DNA of 64,000 nucleotides, from positions 1-64,000 of the forward strand of contig JAUPTC010000183.1 of the NCBI GenBank assembly GCA_030762895.1, in the 5' to 3' direction. This DNA is from Sophora flavescens. Taxonomy: Eukaryota; Streptophyta; Magnoliopsida; Fabales; Fabaceae. The position numbers and the translations under genes are program-made. Each line of letters starts with the position of its first letter. The stretch's first letter is position 1. Under the pieces are notes generated by a model. That model was not told the origin of the DNA. It saw only the letters and a list, made by a program, of their open reading frames with translations, and searched no databases. Below are positions 1-13,000 of the stretch, piece by piece.

Positions 1-3000
1 TAAAAATTGGCCCAGTTAGGTCCTATATGACCTAAAAAGTGCATTTTGGCTCTATTAGGATCAAGCAAGTCCATTTGGGCTCCAATAGGACCATAGAAGT
101 ACAAATTGGCCCAGTTAGGTCCTATATGACCTAAAAAGTCCATTTTGGTTCTATTAGGATCAAACAAGTCCATTTGGGCTCCATTAGGACCAAAGAAGTA
201 CAAATTGGCCCAATTAGGTCCCATATGACCTAAAAAGTCCATTTGGGCTCCAATAGGACCAAAGAAGTACAAATTGGCACAGTTAGGTCCTTTATGACCT
301 AACAAGTCCATTTGGGATCTATTAGGATCAAACAAGTCCATTTGGGTTCTATTAGGGTCAAACAAGTCCATTTGGGCTCCATTAGGACCAAAGAAGTACA
401 AATTGGCCTAGTTAGGTCCTATATGACCTAAAAGGTCCATTTGGGCTCTATTAGGATCAAACAAGTCCATTTGGGCTCCAATAGGACCAAAGAAGTACAA
501 ATTGGCCCAGTTAGGTCCTATATGACCTGAAAAGTGCATTTTGGCTCTATTAGGATCAAACAAGTCCATTTGGGCTCCAATAGGACCAAAGAAGTACAAA
601 TTGGCCCAGTTTGGTCCTATATGACCTAAAAAGTCCATTTGGGCTCCAATAGGACCAAAGAAGTACAAATTGGCCCAGTTAGGTCCAATATGATCTAAAA
701 ATTCTATTTGGGCTCTATTAGGATCAAACAAGTCCATTTGGGCTCCAATAGGACCAAAGTAGTACAAATTGGCCCAGTTAGGTCCTATATGACCTAAAAA
801 GTGCATTTTGGCTCTATTAGGATCAAACAAATCCATTTTGGCTCCAATAGGACCAAAGAAGTACAGATTGGCCAGTTAGGTCCTATATGACCTAAAAAGT
901 CCATTTGGGCTCTATTAGGATCAAACAAGTCCATTTGGGCTCTATTAGGGTCAAACAAGTCCATTTGGGCTCCATTAGGACCAAAGAAGTACAAATTGGT
1001 CCAGTTAGGTCCTATATGACCTAAAAAGTGCATTTTGGCTAAATTAGGATCAAACAAGTCCATTTGGGATCCATTAGGACCAAAGAAGTACAAATTGGCC
1101 CAATTAGGTCCCATATGACCTAAAAAGTCCATTTGGGCTCTATTAGGATCAAAAAAGTCCATTTGGGCTCCAATAGGACCAAAGAAGTTCAAATTGGCAC
1201 AGTTAGGTCCTTTATGACCTAACAAGTCCATTTGGGCTCTATTAGGATCAAACAAGTCCATTTGGGTTCTATTAGGGTCAAACAAGTCCATTTGGGCTCC
1301 ATTAGGACCAAAGAAGTACAAATTGGCCCAGTTAGGTCCTATATGACCTAAAAAGTCCATTTGGGCTCTATTAGGATCAAACAAGTCCATTTGGGCTCCA
1401 ATAGGACCATAGAAGTACAAATTGGCCCAGTTAGGTCCTATATGACATAAAATGTCCAGTTGGGCTCTATTAGGATCAAACAAGTCCATTTGGGCTCCAA
1501 TAGGACCAAAGAAGTACAAATTGACCCAATTTGGTCCTATATGAACTGAAAAGTCCATTTGGGCTCTATTAGGATCAAACAAGTCCATTTGGGCTTTATT
1601 ATGGTTAAACAAGTCCATTTGGGCTCCATTAGGACCAAAGAAGTACAAATTGTTCCAGTTGGGTCCTATATGACCTAAAAAGTGCATTTTGGCTCTAATA
1701 GGATCAAACAAGTCCATTTGGGCTCCAATAGGACCAAAGAAGTACAAATTGTTCCAGTTGGGTCCTATATGACCTAAAAAGTGCATTTTGGCTCTAATAG
1801 GATCAAACAAGTCCATTTGGGCTCCAATAGGACCAAAGAAGTACAAATTGGCCCAGTTAGGTCCTATATGACCTAAAAAGTGCATTTTGGCTCTATTAGG
1901 ATCAAACAAGTCCATTTGGGCTCCAATAGGACCATAGAAGTACAAATTGGCCCAGTTAGGTCCTATATGACCTAAAAAGTCCATTTTGGTTCTATTAGGA
2001 TCAAACAAGTCCATTTGGGCTCCATTTGGACCAAAGAAGTATAAATTGGCACAGTTAGGTCCTATATGACCTTAAAAGTGCATTTTGGCTCTATTAGGAT
2101 CAAACAAGTCCATTAGGGCTCCAATAGGACCAAAGAAGTACAAATTGGCACAGTTAGGTCCTTTATGACCTAACAAGTCCATTTGGGATCTATTAGGATC
2201 AAAAAAGCCCATTTGGGCTCTATTAGGGTCAAACAAGTCCATTTGGGTTCCATTAGGACCAAAGAAGTACAAATTGGCCTAATTAGGTCCTATATGGCCT
2301 AAAAAGTCCATTTGGGCTCTATTAGGATCAAACAAGTCCATCTGGGCTCCAATAGGACCAAAGAAGTAAAAATTGACCCAGTTAGGTCCTATATGACCTA
2401 AAAAGTGCATTTTGGCTCTATTAGGATCAAACAAGTCCATTTGGGCTCCAATAGGACCAAAGAAGTGCAAATTGACCCAGTTAGGTCCTATTTGACCTAA
2501 AAAGTCCATTTGGGCTCTACAAATCCATTTGGGCTCCAATAGGACCAAAGAAGTACAAATTGGCCCAGTTAGGTCCTATATGACCTAAAAACTCCATTTG
2601 GGCTCTATTAGGATCAAACAAGTCCATTTGGGCTCCAATAGGACCAAAGTAGTACAAATTGGCCGAGTTAGGTCCTATATGACCTAAAAAGTGCATTTTG
2701 GCTCTATTAGGATCAAACAAGTCCATTTTGGCTCCAATAGGACCAAAGAAGTACAGATTGACCCAGTTAGGTCCTATATGACCTAAAAAGTCCATTTGGG
2801 CTCTATTAGGATCAAACAAGTCCATTTGGGCTCTATTAGGGTCAAACAAGTCCATTTGGGCTCCATTAGGACCAAAGAAGTACAAATTGGTCCAGTTAGG
2901 TCCTATATGACCTAAAAAGGTCATTTTGGCTCTATTAGGATCAAACAAGTCCATTTGGGCTCCAATAGGACCAAAGAAGTACAAATTGGCCCAGTTAGGT

Positions 3001-6000
3001 CCTAACAAGTCCATTTGGGCTCTATTAGGATCAAACAAGTCCATTTGGGCTCTATTAGGGTCAAACAAGTCCATTTGGGATCCATTAGGACCAAAGAAGT
3101 ACAAATTGGCCCAATTAGGTCCCATATGACCTAAAAAGTCCATTTGTGCTCTGTTAGGATCAAACAAGTCCATTTGGGCTCCAATAGGACCAAAGAAGTA
3201 AAAATTGGCCCAGATAGGTCCTATATGACCTAAAAAGTCCATTTGGCTCTATTAGGATCAAACAAGTCCATTTGGGCTCCAATAGGACCAAAGAAGTACA
3301 AATTGGCCCAGTTAGGTCCTATATGACCTAAAAAGTCCATTTGGGCTCCAATAGGACCAAAGAAGTACAAATTGGCCCAGTTAGGTCCTATATGATCTAA
3401 AAACTCCATTTGGGCTCTATTAGGATCAAACAAGTCCATTTGGGCTCCAATAGGACCAAAGTAGTACAAATTGGCCCAGTTAGGTCCTATATGACCTAAA
3501 AAGTGCATTTTGGCTCTATTAGGATCAAACAAGTCCATTTTGGCTCCAATTGGACCAAAGAAGTACAGATTGGCCCAGTTAGGTCCTATATGACCTAAAA
3601 AGTCCATTTGGGCTCCATTAGGATCAAACAAGTCCATTTGGGCTCTATTAGGGTCAAACAAGTTCATTTGGGCTCCATTATGACCAAAGAAGTACAAATT
3701 GACCCAGTTAGGTCCTATATGACCTAAAAAGTGCATTTTGGCTAAATTAGGATCAAACAAGTCCATTTGGGCTCCATTAGGACCAAAGAAGTACAAATTG
3801 GCCCAATTAGGTCCCATATGACCTAAAAAGTCAATTTGGGCTCTATTAGGATCAAAAAAGTCCATTTGGGCTCCAATAGGACCAAAGAAGTTCAAATTGG
3901 CACAGTTGGGTCCTTTATGACCTAACAAGTCCATTTGGGCTCTATTAGGATCAAACAAGTCCATTTGGGTTCTATTAGGGTCAAACAAGTCCATTTGGGC
4001 TCCATTAGGACCAAAGAAGTACAAATTGGACGAGTTAGGTCCTATATGACCTAAAATGTCCATTTGGGCTCTATTAGGATCAAACAAGTCCATTTGGGCT
4101 CCAATAGGACCAAAGAAGTGCAAATTGGCCCAATTAGGTCCTATATGACCTAAAAAGTCCATTTGGGCTCTATTAGGAACAAACAAGTCCATCTGGGCTC
4201 CAATAGGACCAAAGAAGTAAAAATTGGCCCAGTTAGGTCCTATATGACCTAAAAAGTGCATTTTGGCTCTATTAGGATCAAACAAGTCCATTTGGGCTCC
4301 AATAGGACCAAAGAAGTGCAAATTGGCCCAGTTAGGTCCTATATGACCTAAAAAGTCCATTTGGGCTCTACAAGTCCATTTGGGCTCCAATAGGACCAAA
4401 GAAGTACAAATTGGCCCAGTTAGGACCTATATGACCTAAAAACTCCATTTGGGCTCTATTAGGATCAAACCAGTCCATTTGGGCTCCAATAGGACCAAAG
4501 TAGTAAAAATTGGCCCAGTTAGGTCCTATATGACTTAAAAAGTGCATTTTGGCTCTATTAGGATCAAACAAGTCCATTTTGGCTCCAATAGGACCAAAGA
4601 AGTACAGATTGACCCAGTTAGGTCCTATATGACCTAAAAAGTCCATTTGGGCTCTATTAGGATCAAACAAGTCCATTTGGGCTCTATTAGGATCAAACAA
4701 GTCCATCTGGGCTCCAATAGGACCAAAGAAGTAAAAATTGACCCAGTTAGGTCCTATATGACCTAAAAAGTGCATTTTGGCTCTATTAGGATCAAACAAG
4801 TCCATTTGGGCTCCAATAGGACCAAAGAAGTGCAAATTGACCCAGTTAGGTCCTATTTGACCTAAAAAGTCCATTTGGGCTCTACAAATCCATTTGGGCT
4901 CCAATAGGACCAAAGAAGTACAAATTGGCCCAGTTAGGTCCTATATGACCTAAAAACTCCATTTGGGCTCTATTAGGATCAAACAAGTCCATTTGGGCTC
5001 CAATAGGACCAAAGTAGTACAAATTGGCCCAGTTAGGTCCTATATGACCTAAAAAGTGCATTTTGGCTCTATTAGGATCAAACAAGTCCATTTTGGCTCC
5101 AATAGGACCAAAGAAGTACAGATTGACCCAGTTAGGTCCTATATGACCTAAAAAGTCCATTTGGGCTCTATTAGGATCAAACAAGTCCATTTGGGCTCTA
5201 TTAGGGTCAAACAAGTCCATTTGGGCTCCATTAGGACCAAAGAAGTACAAATTGGTCCAGTTAGGTCCTATATGACCTAAAAAGGTCATTTTGGCTCTAT
5301 TAGGATCAAACAAGTCCATTTGGGCTCCAATAGGACCAAAGAAGTACAAATTGGCCCAGTTAGGTCCTAACAAGTCGATTTGGGCTCTATTAGGATCAAA
5401 CAAGTCCATTTGGGCTCTATTAGGGTCAAACAAGTCCATTTGGGATCCATTAGGACCAAAGAAGTACAAATTGGCCCAATTAGGTCCCATATGACCTAAA
5501 AAGTACATTTGGGCTCTATTAGGATCAAAAAAGTCCATTTGGGCTCCAATTGGACCAAAGAAGTACAAATTGGCACAGTTAGGTCCTTTATGACCTAACA
5601 AGTCCATTTGGGATATATTAGGATCAAACAAGTCCATTTGGGTTCTATTAGGGTCAAACAAGTCCATTTGGGCTCCATTAGGAACAAAAAAGTACAAATT
5701 GGCCCAGTTAGGTCCAATATGACCTAAAAAGTCCATTTGTGCTCTGTTAGGATCAAACAAGTCCATTTGGGCTCCAATAGGACCAAAGAAGTAAAAATTG
5801 GCCCAGTTAGGTCCTATATGACCTAAAAAGTCCATTTGGCTCTATTAGGATCAAACAAGTCCATTTGGGCTCCAATAGGACCAAAGAAGTACAAATTGGC
5901 CCAGTTAGGTCCTATATGACCTAAAAAGTCCATTTGGGCTCCAATAGGACCAAAGAAGTACAAATTGGCCCAGTTAGGTCCTATATGATCTAAAAACTCC

Positions 6001-7375
6001 ATTTGGGCTCTATTAGGATCAAACAAGTCCATTTGGGCTCCAATAGGACCAAAGTAGTACAAATTGGCCCAGTTAGGTCCTATATGACCTAAAAAGTGCA
6101 TTTTGGATCTATTAGGATCAAACAAGTCCATTTTGGCTCCAATTGGACCAAAGAAGTACAGATTGGCCCAGTTAGGTCCTATATGACCTAAAAAGTCCAT
6201 TTGGGCTCCATTAGGATCAAACAAGTCCATTTGGGCTCTATTAGGGTCAAACAAGTTCATTTGGGCTCCATTATGACCAAAGAAGTACAAATTGACCCAG
6301 TTAGGTCCTATATGACCTAAAAAGTGCATTTTGGCTAAATTAGGATCAAACAAGTCCATTTGGGCTCCATTAGGACCAAAGAAGTACAAATTGGCCCAAT
6401 TAGGTCCCATATGACCTAAAAAGTCAATTTGGGCTCTATTAGGATCAAAAAAGTCCATTTGGGCTCCAATAGGACCAAAGAAGTTCAAATTGGCACAGTT
6501 AGGTCCTTTATGACCTAACAAGTCCATTTGGGCTCTATTAGGATCAAACAAGTCCATTTGGGTTCTATTAGGGTCAAACAAGTCCATTTGGGCTCCATTA
6601 GGACCAAAGAAGTACAAATTGGCCCAGTTAGGTCCTATATGACCTAAAATGTCCATTTGGGCTCTATTAGGATCAAACAAGTCCATTTGGGCTCCAATAG
6701 GACCAAAGAAGTGCAAATTGGCCCAATTAGGTCCTATATGACCTAAAAAGTCCATTTGGGCTCTATTAGGAACAAACAAGTCCATCTGGGCTCCAATAGG
6801 ACCAAAGAAGTAAAAATTGGCCCAGATTAGGTCCTATATGACCTAAAAAGTGCATTTTGGCTCTATTAGGATCAAACAAGTCCATTTGGGCTCCAATAGG
6901 ACCAAAGAAGTGCAAATTGGCCCAGTTAGGTCCTATATGACCTAAAAAGTCCATTTGGGCTCTACAAGTCCATTTGGGCTCCAATAGGACCAAAGAAGTA
7001 CAAATTGGCCCAGTTAGGACCTATATGACCTAAAAACTCCATTTGGGCTCTATTAGGATCAAACCAGTCCATTTGGGCTCCAATAGGACCAAAGTAGTAA
7101 AAATTGGCCCAGTTAGGTCCTATATGACTTAAAAAGTGCATTTTGGCTCTATTAGGATCAAACAAGTCCATTTTGGCTCCAATAGGACCAAAGAAGTACA
7201 GATTGACCCAGTTAGGTCCTATATGACCTAAAAAGTCCATTTAGGCTCTATTAGGATCAAACAAGTCCATTTGGGCTCTATTAGGGTCAAACAAGTCCAT
7301 TTGGGCTCCATTAGGACCAAAGAAGTACAAATTGGTCCAGTTAGGTCCTATATGACCTAAAAAGGTCATTTTGGC
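1..7375. repeat. Higher-order repeat, ~7.38-kb register, copy 1
   Basis: Private variants in this block return 7,376 bp downstream. The rare atgaactgaa variant at 1,541 is again at about 8,917, and the gttaaacaag / ggctttattatgg variant at ~1,590 is again at ~8,970. The - strand frames 794-2014, 2072-2272 and 2279-2548 have matching counterparts ending at about 9,192-9,390 and 9,924, all with the same offset. The register is close to the 7.6-kb period that follows, so both probably derive from one ancestral HOR. Edges are approximate. Confidence 0.75.
206..360 (+). repeat. Conserved C-subtype cassette (cccatatg then ctttatg)
   Basis: A C subunit with aattaggtcccatatgacc is followed within one unit by another with cacagttaggtcctttatg and taacaagtcc. 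This ordered pair recurs in every HOR family, for example near 1,100, 3,808, 6,400, 8,480, 11,097, 13,105, 15,358, 18,700, 20,705, 23,970-region equivalents, 27,292, 33,228, 35,953, 37,072, 41,120, 42,410, 53,605, 58,870, 62,080 and 63,165. It therefore predates the split of the 7.6-kb and 10-kb families. In the first copy here the intervening A is absent. Confidence 0.75.
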
Positions 7376-8220
7376 TCTATTAGGATCAAACAAGTCCATT
7401 TGGGCTCCAATAGGACCAAAGAAGTACAAATTGACCCAGTTAGGTCCTAACAAGTCGATTTGGGCTCTATTAGGATCAAACAATTGCATTTGGGCTCTAT
7501 TAGGGTCAAACAAGTCCATTTGGGATCCATTAGGACCAAAGAAGTACAAATTGGCCCAATTAGGTCCCATATGACCTAAAAAGAACATTTGGGCTCTATT
7601 AGGATCAAAAAGTCCATTTGGGCTCCAATTGGACCAAAGAAGTACAAATTGGCACAGTTAGGTCCTTTATGACCTAACAAGTCCATTTGGGATATATTAG
7701 GATCAAACAAGTCCATTTGGGTTCTATTAGGGTCAAACAAGTCCATTTGGGCTCCATTAGGAACAAAGAAGTACAAATTGGCCCAGTTAGGTCCTATATG
7801 ACCTAAAAAGTCCATTTGGGCTCTGTTAGGATCAAACAAGTCCATTTGGGCTCCAATAGGACCAAAGAAGTAAAAATTGGCCCAGTTAGGTCCTATATGA
7901 CCTAAAAAGTCCATTTGGCTCTATTAGGATCAAACAAGTCCATTTGGGCTCCAATAGGACCAAAGAAGTACAAATTGGCCAAGTTAGGTCCTATATGACC
8001 TAAAAAGTCCATTTGGGCTCCAATAGGACCAAAGAAGTACAAATTGGCCCAGTTAGGTCCTACATGATCTAAAAACTCCATTTGGGCTCTATTAGGATCA
8101 AACAAGTCCATTTGGGCTCCAATAGGACCAAAGTAGTACAAATTGGCCCAGTTAGGTCCTATATGACCTAAAAAAGTGCATTTTGGCTCTATTAGGATCA
8201 AACAAGTCCATTTTGGCTCC
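2300..8220. repeat. Inner 2.1-2.6-kb duplications within the first HOR
   Basis: Several segments repeat inside this block. The short-C cassette at 2926-3129 returns at 5291 (+2,365) and 7371 (+2,080). The rare ctacaaatcc junction at ~2,518 returns at ~4,883 (+2,365). The segment 3230-4399 returns at 5823-6993 (+2,594). The different offsets mean nested unequal exchanges instead of one simple period: some copies gained about 230 bp and others lost about 290 bp. Confidence 0.75.
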
Positions 8221-10080
8221 AATAGGACAAAAGAAGTACAGATTGGCCCGATTAGGTCCTATATGACCTAAAAAGTCCATTTGGGCTCTATTAGGATCAA
8301 ACAAGTCCATTTGGGCTCTATTAGGGTCAAACAAGTCCATTTGGGCTCCATTAGGACAAAAGAAGTACAAATTGGCCCAGTTAGGTCCTATATGACCTAA
8401 AAAGTGCATTTTGGCTAAATTAGGATCAAACAAGTCCATTTGGGCTCCATTAGGACCAAAGAAGTACAAATTGGCCCAATTAGGTCCCATATGACCTAAA
8501 AAGTCCATTTGGGGTCTATTAGGATCTAAAATGTCCATTTGGGCTCCAATAGGACCAAAGAAGTTCAAATTGGCACAGTTAGGTCCTTTATGACCTAACA
8601 AGTCCATTTGGGCTCTATTAGGATCAAACAAGTCCATTTGGGTTCTATTAGGGTCCAACAAGTCCATTTGGGCTCCATTAGGACCAAAGAAGTACAAATT
8701 GGCCCAGTTAGGTCCTATATGACCTAAAAAGTCCATTTGGGCTCTATTAGGATCAAAAAAGTCCATTTGGGCTACAATAGGACCATAGAAGTACAAATTG
8801 GCCCAGTTAGGTCCTATATGATCTAAAATGTCCAGTTGGGCTCTATTAGGATCAAACAAGTCCATTTGGGCTCCAATAGGACCAAAGAAGTACAAATTGA
8901 CCCAATTTGGTCCTATATGAACTGAAAAGTCCATTTGGGCTCTATTAGGATCAAACAAGTCCATTTGGGCTTTATTATGGTTAAACAAGTCCATTTGGGC
9001 TCCATTAGGACCAAAGAAGTACAAATTGTTCCAGTTGGGTCCTATATGACCTAAATAGTGCATTTTGGCTCTAATAGGATCAAACAAGTCCATTTGGGCT
9101 CCAATAGGACCAAAGAAGTACAAATTGTTCCAGTTGGGTCCTATACGACCATAAAAGTGCATTTTGGCTCTAATAGGATCAAACAAGTCCATTTGGGATC
9201 AAATAGGACCAAAGAAGTATAAATTGGCCCAGTTAGGTCCTATATGACCTAAAAAGTGCATTTTGGCTCTATTAGGATCAAACAAGTCCATTTGGGCTCC
9301 AATAGGACCATAGAAGTACAAATTGGCCCAGTTAGGTCCTATATGACCTAAAAAGTCCATTTTGGTTCTATTAGGATCAAATAAGTCCATTTGGGCTCCA
9401 TTTGGACCAAAGAAGTATAAATTGGCACAGTTAGGTCCTATATGACCTTAAAAGTGCATTTTGGCTCTATTAGGATCAAACAAGTCCATTAGGGCTCCAA
9501 TAGGACCAAAGAAGTACAAATTGACACAGTTAGGTCCTTTATGACCTAACAAGTCCATTTGGGCTCTATTAGGATCAAAAAAGTCCATTTGGGCTCTATT
9601 AGGGTCAAACAAGTCCATTTGGGTTCCATCAGGACCAAAGAAGTACAAATTAGCCCAATTAAGTCCTATATGACCTAAAAAGTCCATTTGGGCTCTATTA
9701 GGATCAAACAAGTCCATCTGGGCTCCAATAGGACCAAAGAAGTAAAAATTGGCCCAGTTAGGTCCTATATGACCTAAAAATTGCATTTTGGCTCTATTAG
9801 GATCAAACAAGTCCATTTGGGCTCCAATAGGACCAAAGAAGTGCAAATTGGCCCAGTTAGGTCCTATATGACCTAAAAAGTCCATTTGGGCTCTACAAGT
9901 CCATTTGGGCTCCAATAGGACCAAAGAAGTACAAATTGGCCCAGTTAGGTCCTATATGACCTAAAAACTCCATTTGGGCTCTATTAGGATCAAACAAGTC
10001 CATTTGGGCTCCAATCGGACCAAAGTAGTACAAATTGGCCCAGTTAGGTCCTATATGACCTAAAAAGTGCATTTTGGTTC
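7376..10080. repeat. Higher-order repeat, ~7.38-kb register, partial copy 2
   Basis: This stretch matches 1-2,700 at an offset of about 7,376, including the NWNNL-type C subunits (ttgttccagttggg) at 9,028 and 9,127 and the gttaaacaag variant. It ends where the 7.6-kb HOR register begins near 10.08 kb. It carries one-base indels that break the open frame at 9,192-9,199. Confidence 0.7.
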
Positions 10081-13000
10081 TATTAGGATCAAACAAGTCC
10101 ATTTGGGCTCCAATAGGACCATAGAAGTACAAATTGGCCCAGTTAGGTCCTATATGACCTAAAAAGTCCATTTTGGTTCTATTAGGATCAAACAAGTCCA
10201 TTTGGGCTCCATTTGGACCAAAGAAGTATAAATTGGCACAGTTAGGTCCTATATGACCTTAAAAGTGCATTTTGGCTCTATTAGGATCAAACAAGTCCAT
10301 TTTGGCTCCAATAGGACCAAAGAAGTACAGATTGACCCAGTTAGGTCCTATATGACCTAAAAAGTGTATTTTGGCTCTATTAGGATCAAACAAGTCCATT
10401 TGGGCTCCAATAGGACCAAAGAAGTACAAATTGGCCCAGTTAGGTCCTATATGACCTAAAAAGTGCATTTGGGCTCTGTTAGGATCAAACAAGTCCATTT
10501 GGGCTCCAATAGGACCAAAGAAGTACAAATTGGCACAGTTAGGTCCTTTATGACCTAACAAGTCCATTTGGGCTCTATTAGGATCAAACAAGTCCATTTG
10601 GGCTCTATTAGGGTCAAACAAGTCCATTTGGGCTCCATTAGGACCAAAGAAGTACAAATTGGTCCAGTTAGGTCCTATATGACCTAAAAAGGTCATTTTG
10701 GCTCTATTAGTATCAAACAAGTCCATTTGGGCTCCAATAGGACCAAAGAAGTACAAATTGGCCCAGTTTGGTCCTATATGACCTAAAAAGTGCATTTTGG
10801 CTCTATTAGGATCAAACAAGTCCATTTTGGCTCCAATAGGACCAAAAAGTACAGATTGACCCGATTAGGTCCTATATGACCTAAAAAAGTCCATTTGGGC
10901 TCTATTAGGATCAAACAAGTCCATTTGGGCTCTATTAGGGTCAAACAAGTCCATTTGGGCTCCATTAGGACCAAAGAAGTACAAATTGGTCCAGTTAGGT
11001 CCTATATGACCTAAAAATTGAATTTTGGAAAAATTAGGATCAAACAAGTCCATTTGGGCTCCATTAGGACCAAAGAAGTACAAATTGGCCCAATTAGGTC
11101 CCATATGACCTAAAAAGTCCATTTGGGCTCTATTAGGATCAAAAAAGTCCATTTGGGCTCCAATAGGACCAAAGAAGTTCAAATTGGCACAGTTAGGTCC
11201 TTTGTGACCTAACAAGTCCATTTGGGCTCTATTAGGATCAAACAAGTCCATTTGGGTTCTTTTAGGGTCAAACAAGTCCATTTGGGCTCCATTAGGACCA
11301 AAGAAGTACAAATTGGCCTAGTTAGGTCCTATATGACCTAAAAAGTCCATTTGGGCTCTATTAGGATCAAACAAGTCCATTAGGGCTCCAATAGGACCAT
11401 AGAAGTACAAATTGGCCCAGTTAGGTCCTATATGACCTAAAATGTCCAGTTGGGCTCTATTAGGATCAAACAAGTCCATTTGGGCTCCAATAAGACCAAA
11501 GAAGTACAAATTGACCCAATTTGGTCCTATATGACCTGAAAAGTCCATCTGGGCTCTATTAGGATCAAACAATTCCATTTGGGCTTTATTATGGTTAAAC
11601 AAGTCCATTTGAGCTCCATTAGGACCAAAGAAGTACAAATTGTTCCAGTTGGGTCCTATATGACCTAAAAAGTCCATTTGGCTTTATTATGGTTAAACAA
11701 GTCCATTTGGGCTCCAATAGGACCAAAGAAGTACAAATTGTTCCAGTTGGGTCCTATACGACCTAAAAAGTGCATTTTGGCTCTAATAGGATCAAACAAG
11801 TCCATTTGGGATCCAATAGGACCAAAGAAGTACAAATTGGCCCAGTTAGGTCCTATATGACCTAAAAAGTGCATTTTGGCTCTATTAGGATCAAAAAAGT
11901 CCATTTGGGCTCCAATAGGACCATAGAAGTACAAATTGGCCCAGTTAGGTCCTATATGACCTAAAAAGTCCATTTTGGTTCTATTAGGATCAAACAAGTC
12001 CATTTGGGCTCCATTTGGACCAAAGAATTATAAATTGGCACAGTTAGGTCCTTTATGACCATAAAAGTGCATTTTGGCTCTATTAGGATCAAACAAGTCC
12101 ATTAGGGCTCCAATAGGACCAAAGAAGTACAAATTGGCACAGTTAGGTCCTTTATGACCTAACAAGTCCATTTGGGCTCTATTAGGATCAAAAAAGTCCA
12201 TTTGGGCTCTATTAGGGTCAAACAAGTCCATTTGGGATCCAATAGGACCAAAGAAGTACAAATTGGCCCAATTAGGTCCTATATGACCTAAAAAGTCCAT
12301 TTGGGCTCTATTAGGATCAAAGATGTCCATCTGGGCTCCAATAGGACCAAAGAAGTAAAAATTGGCCCAGTTAGGTCCTATATGACCTAAAAAGTGCATT
12401 TTGGCTCTATTAGGATCAGACAAGTCCATTTGGGCTCCAATAGGACCAAAGAAGTACAAATTGGCCCAGTTAGGTCCTATATGACCTAAGAAGTCCATTT
12501 GGGCTCTACAAGTCCATTTGGACTCCAACAGGACCAAAGAAGTACAAATTGGCCCAGTTAGGTCCTATATGACCTAAAAACTCCATTTGGGTTCTATTAG
12601 GATCAAACAAGTCCATTTGGGCTCCAAAAGGACCAAACTAGTACAAATTGGCCCAGTTAGGTCCTATATGACCTAAAAAGTGCATTTTGGCTAAATTAGG
12701 ATCAAACAAGTCCATTTGGGCTCCAATAGGACCAAAGAAGTACAAATTGGCCCAATTAGGTCCTAACAAGTCGATTTGGGCTCTATTAGGATCAAACAAG
12801 TCCATTTGGGCTCTATTAGGGTCAAACAAGTCCATTTGGGCTCCATTAGGACCAAAGAAGTACAGATTGGCCCAGTTAGGTCCTATATGACCTAAAAAGT
12901 CCATTTGGGCTCTATTAGGATCAAACAAGTCCATTTGGGCTCTATTAGGGTCAAACAAGTCCATTTGGGCTCCATTAGGACCAAAGAAGTACAAATTGGC

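Noticed and set aside
2926..3129. + strand open frames of about 60-108 codons (KSIWALLGSN-type and VHLGSIRIKQ-type)
   Set aside because: The consensus + strand has a stop in every frame per unit. These short frames exist only where a short C removes the TGA in tatatgacc, or are one-unit shadows of the repeat.
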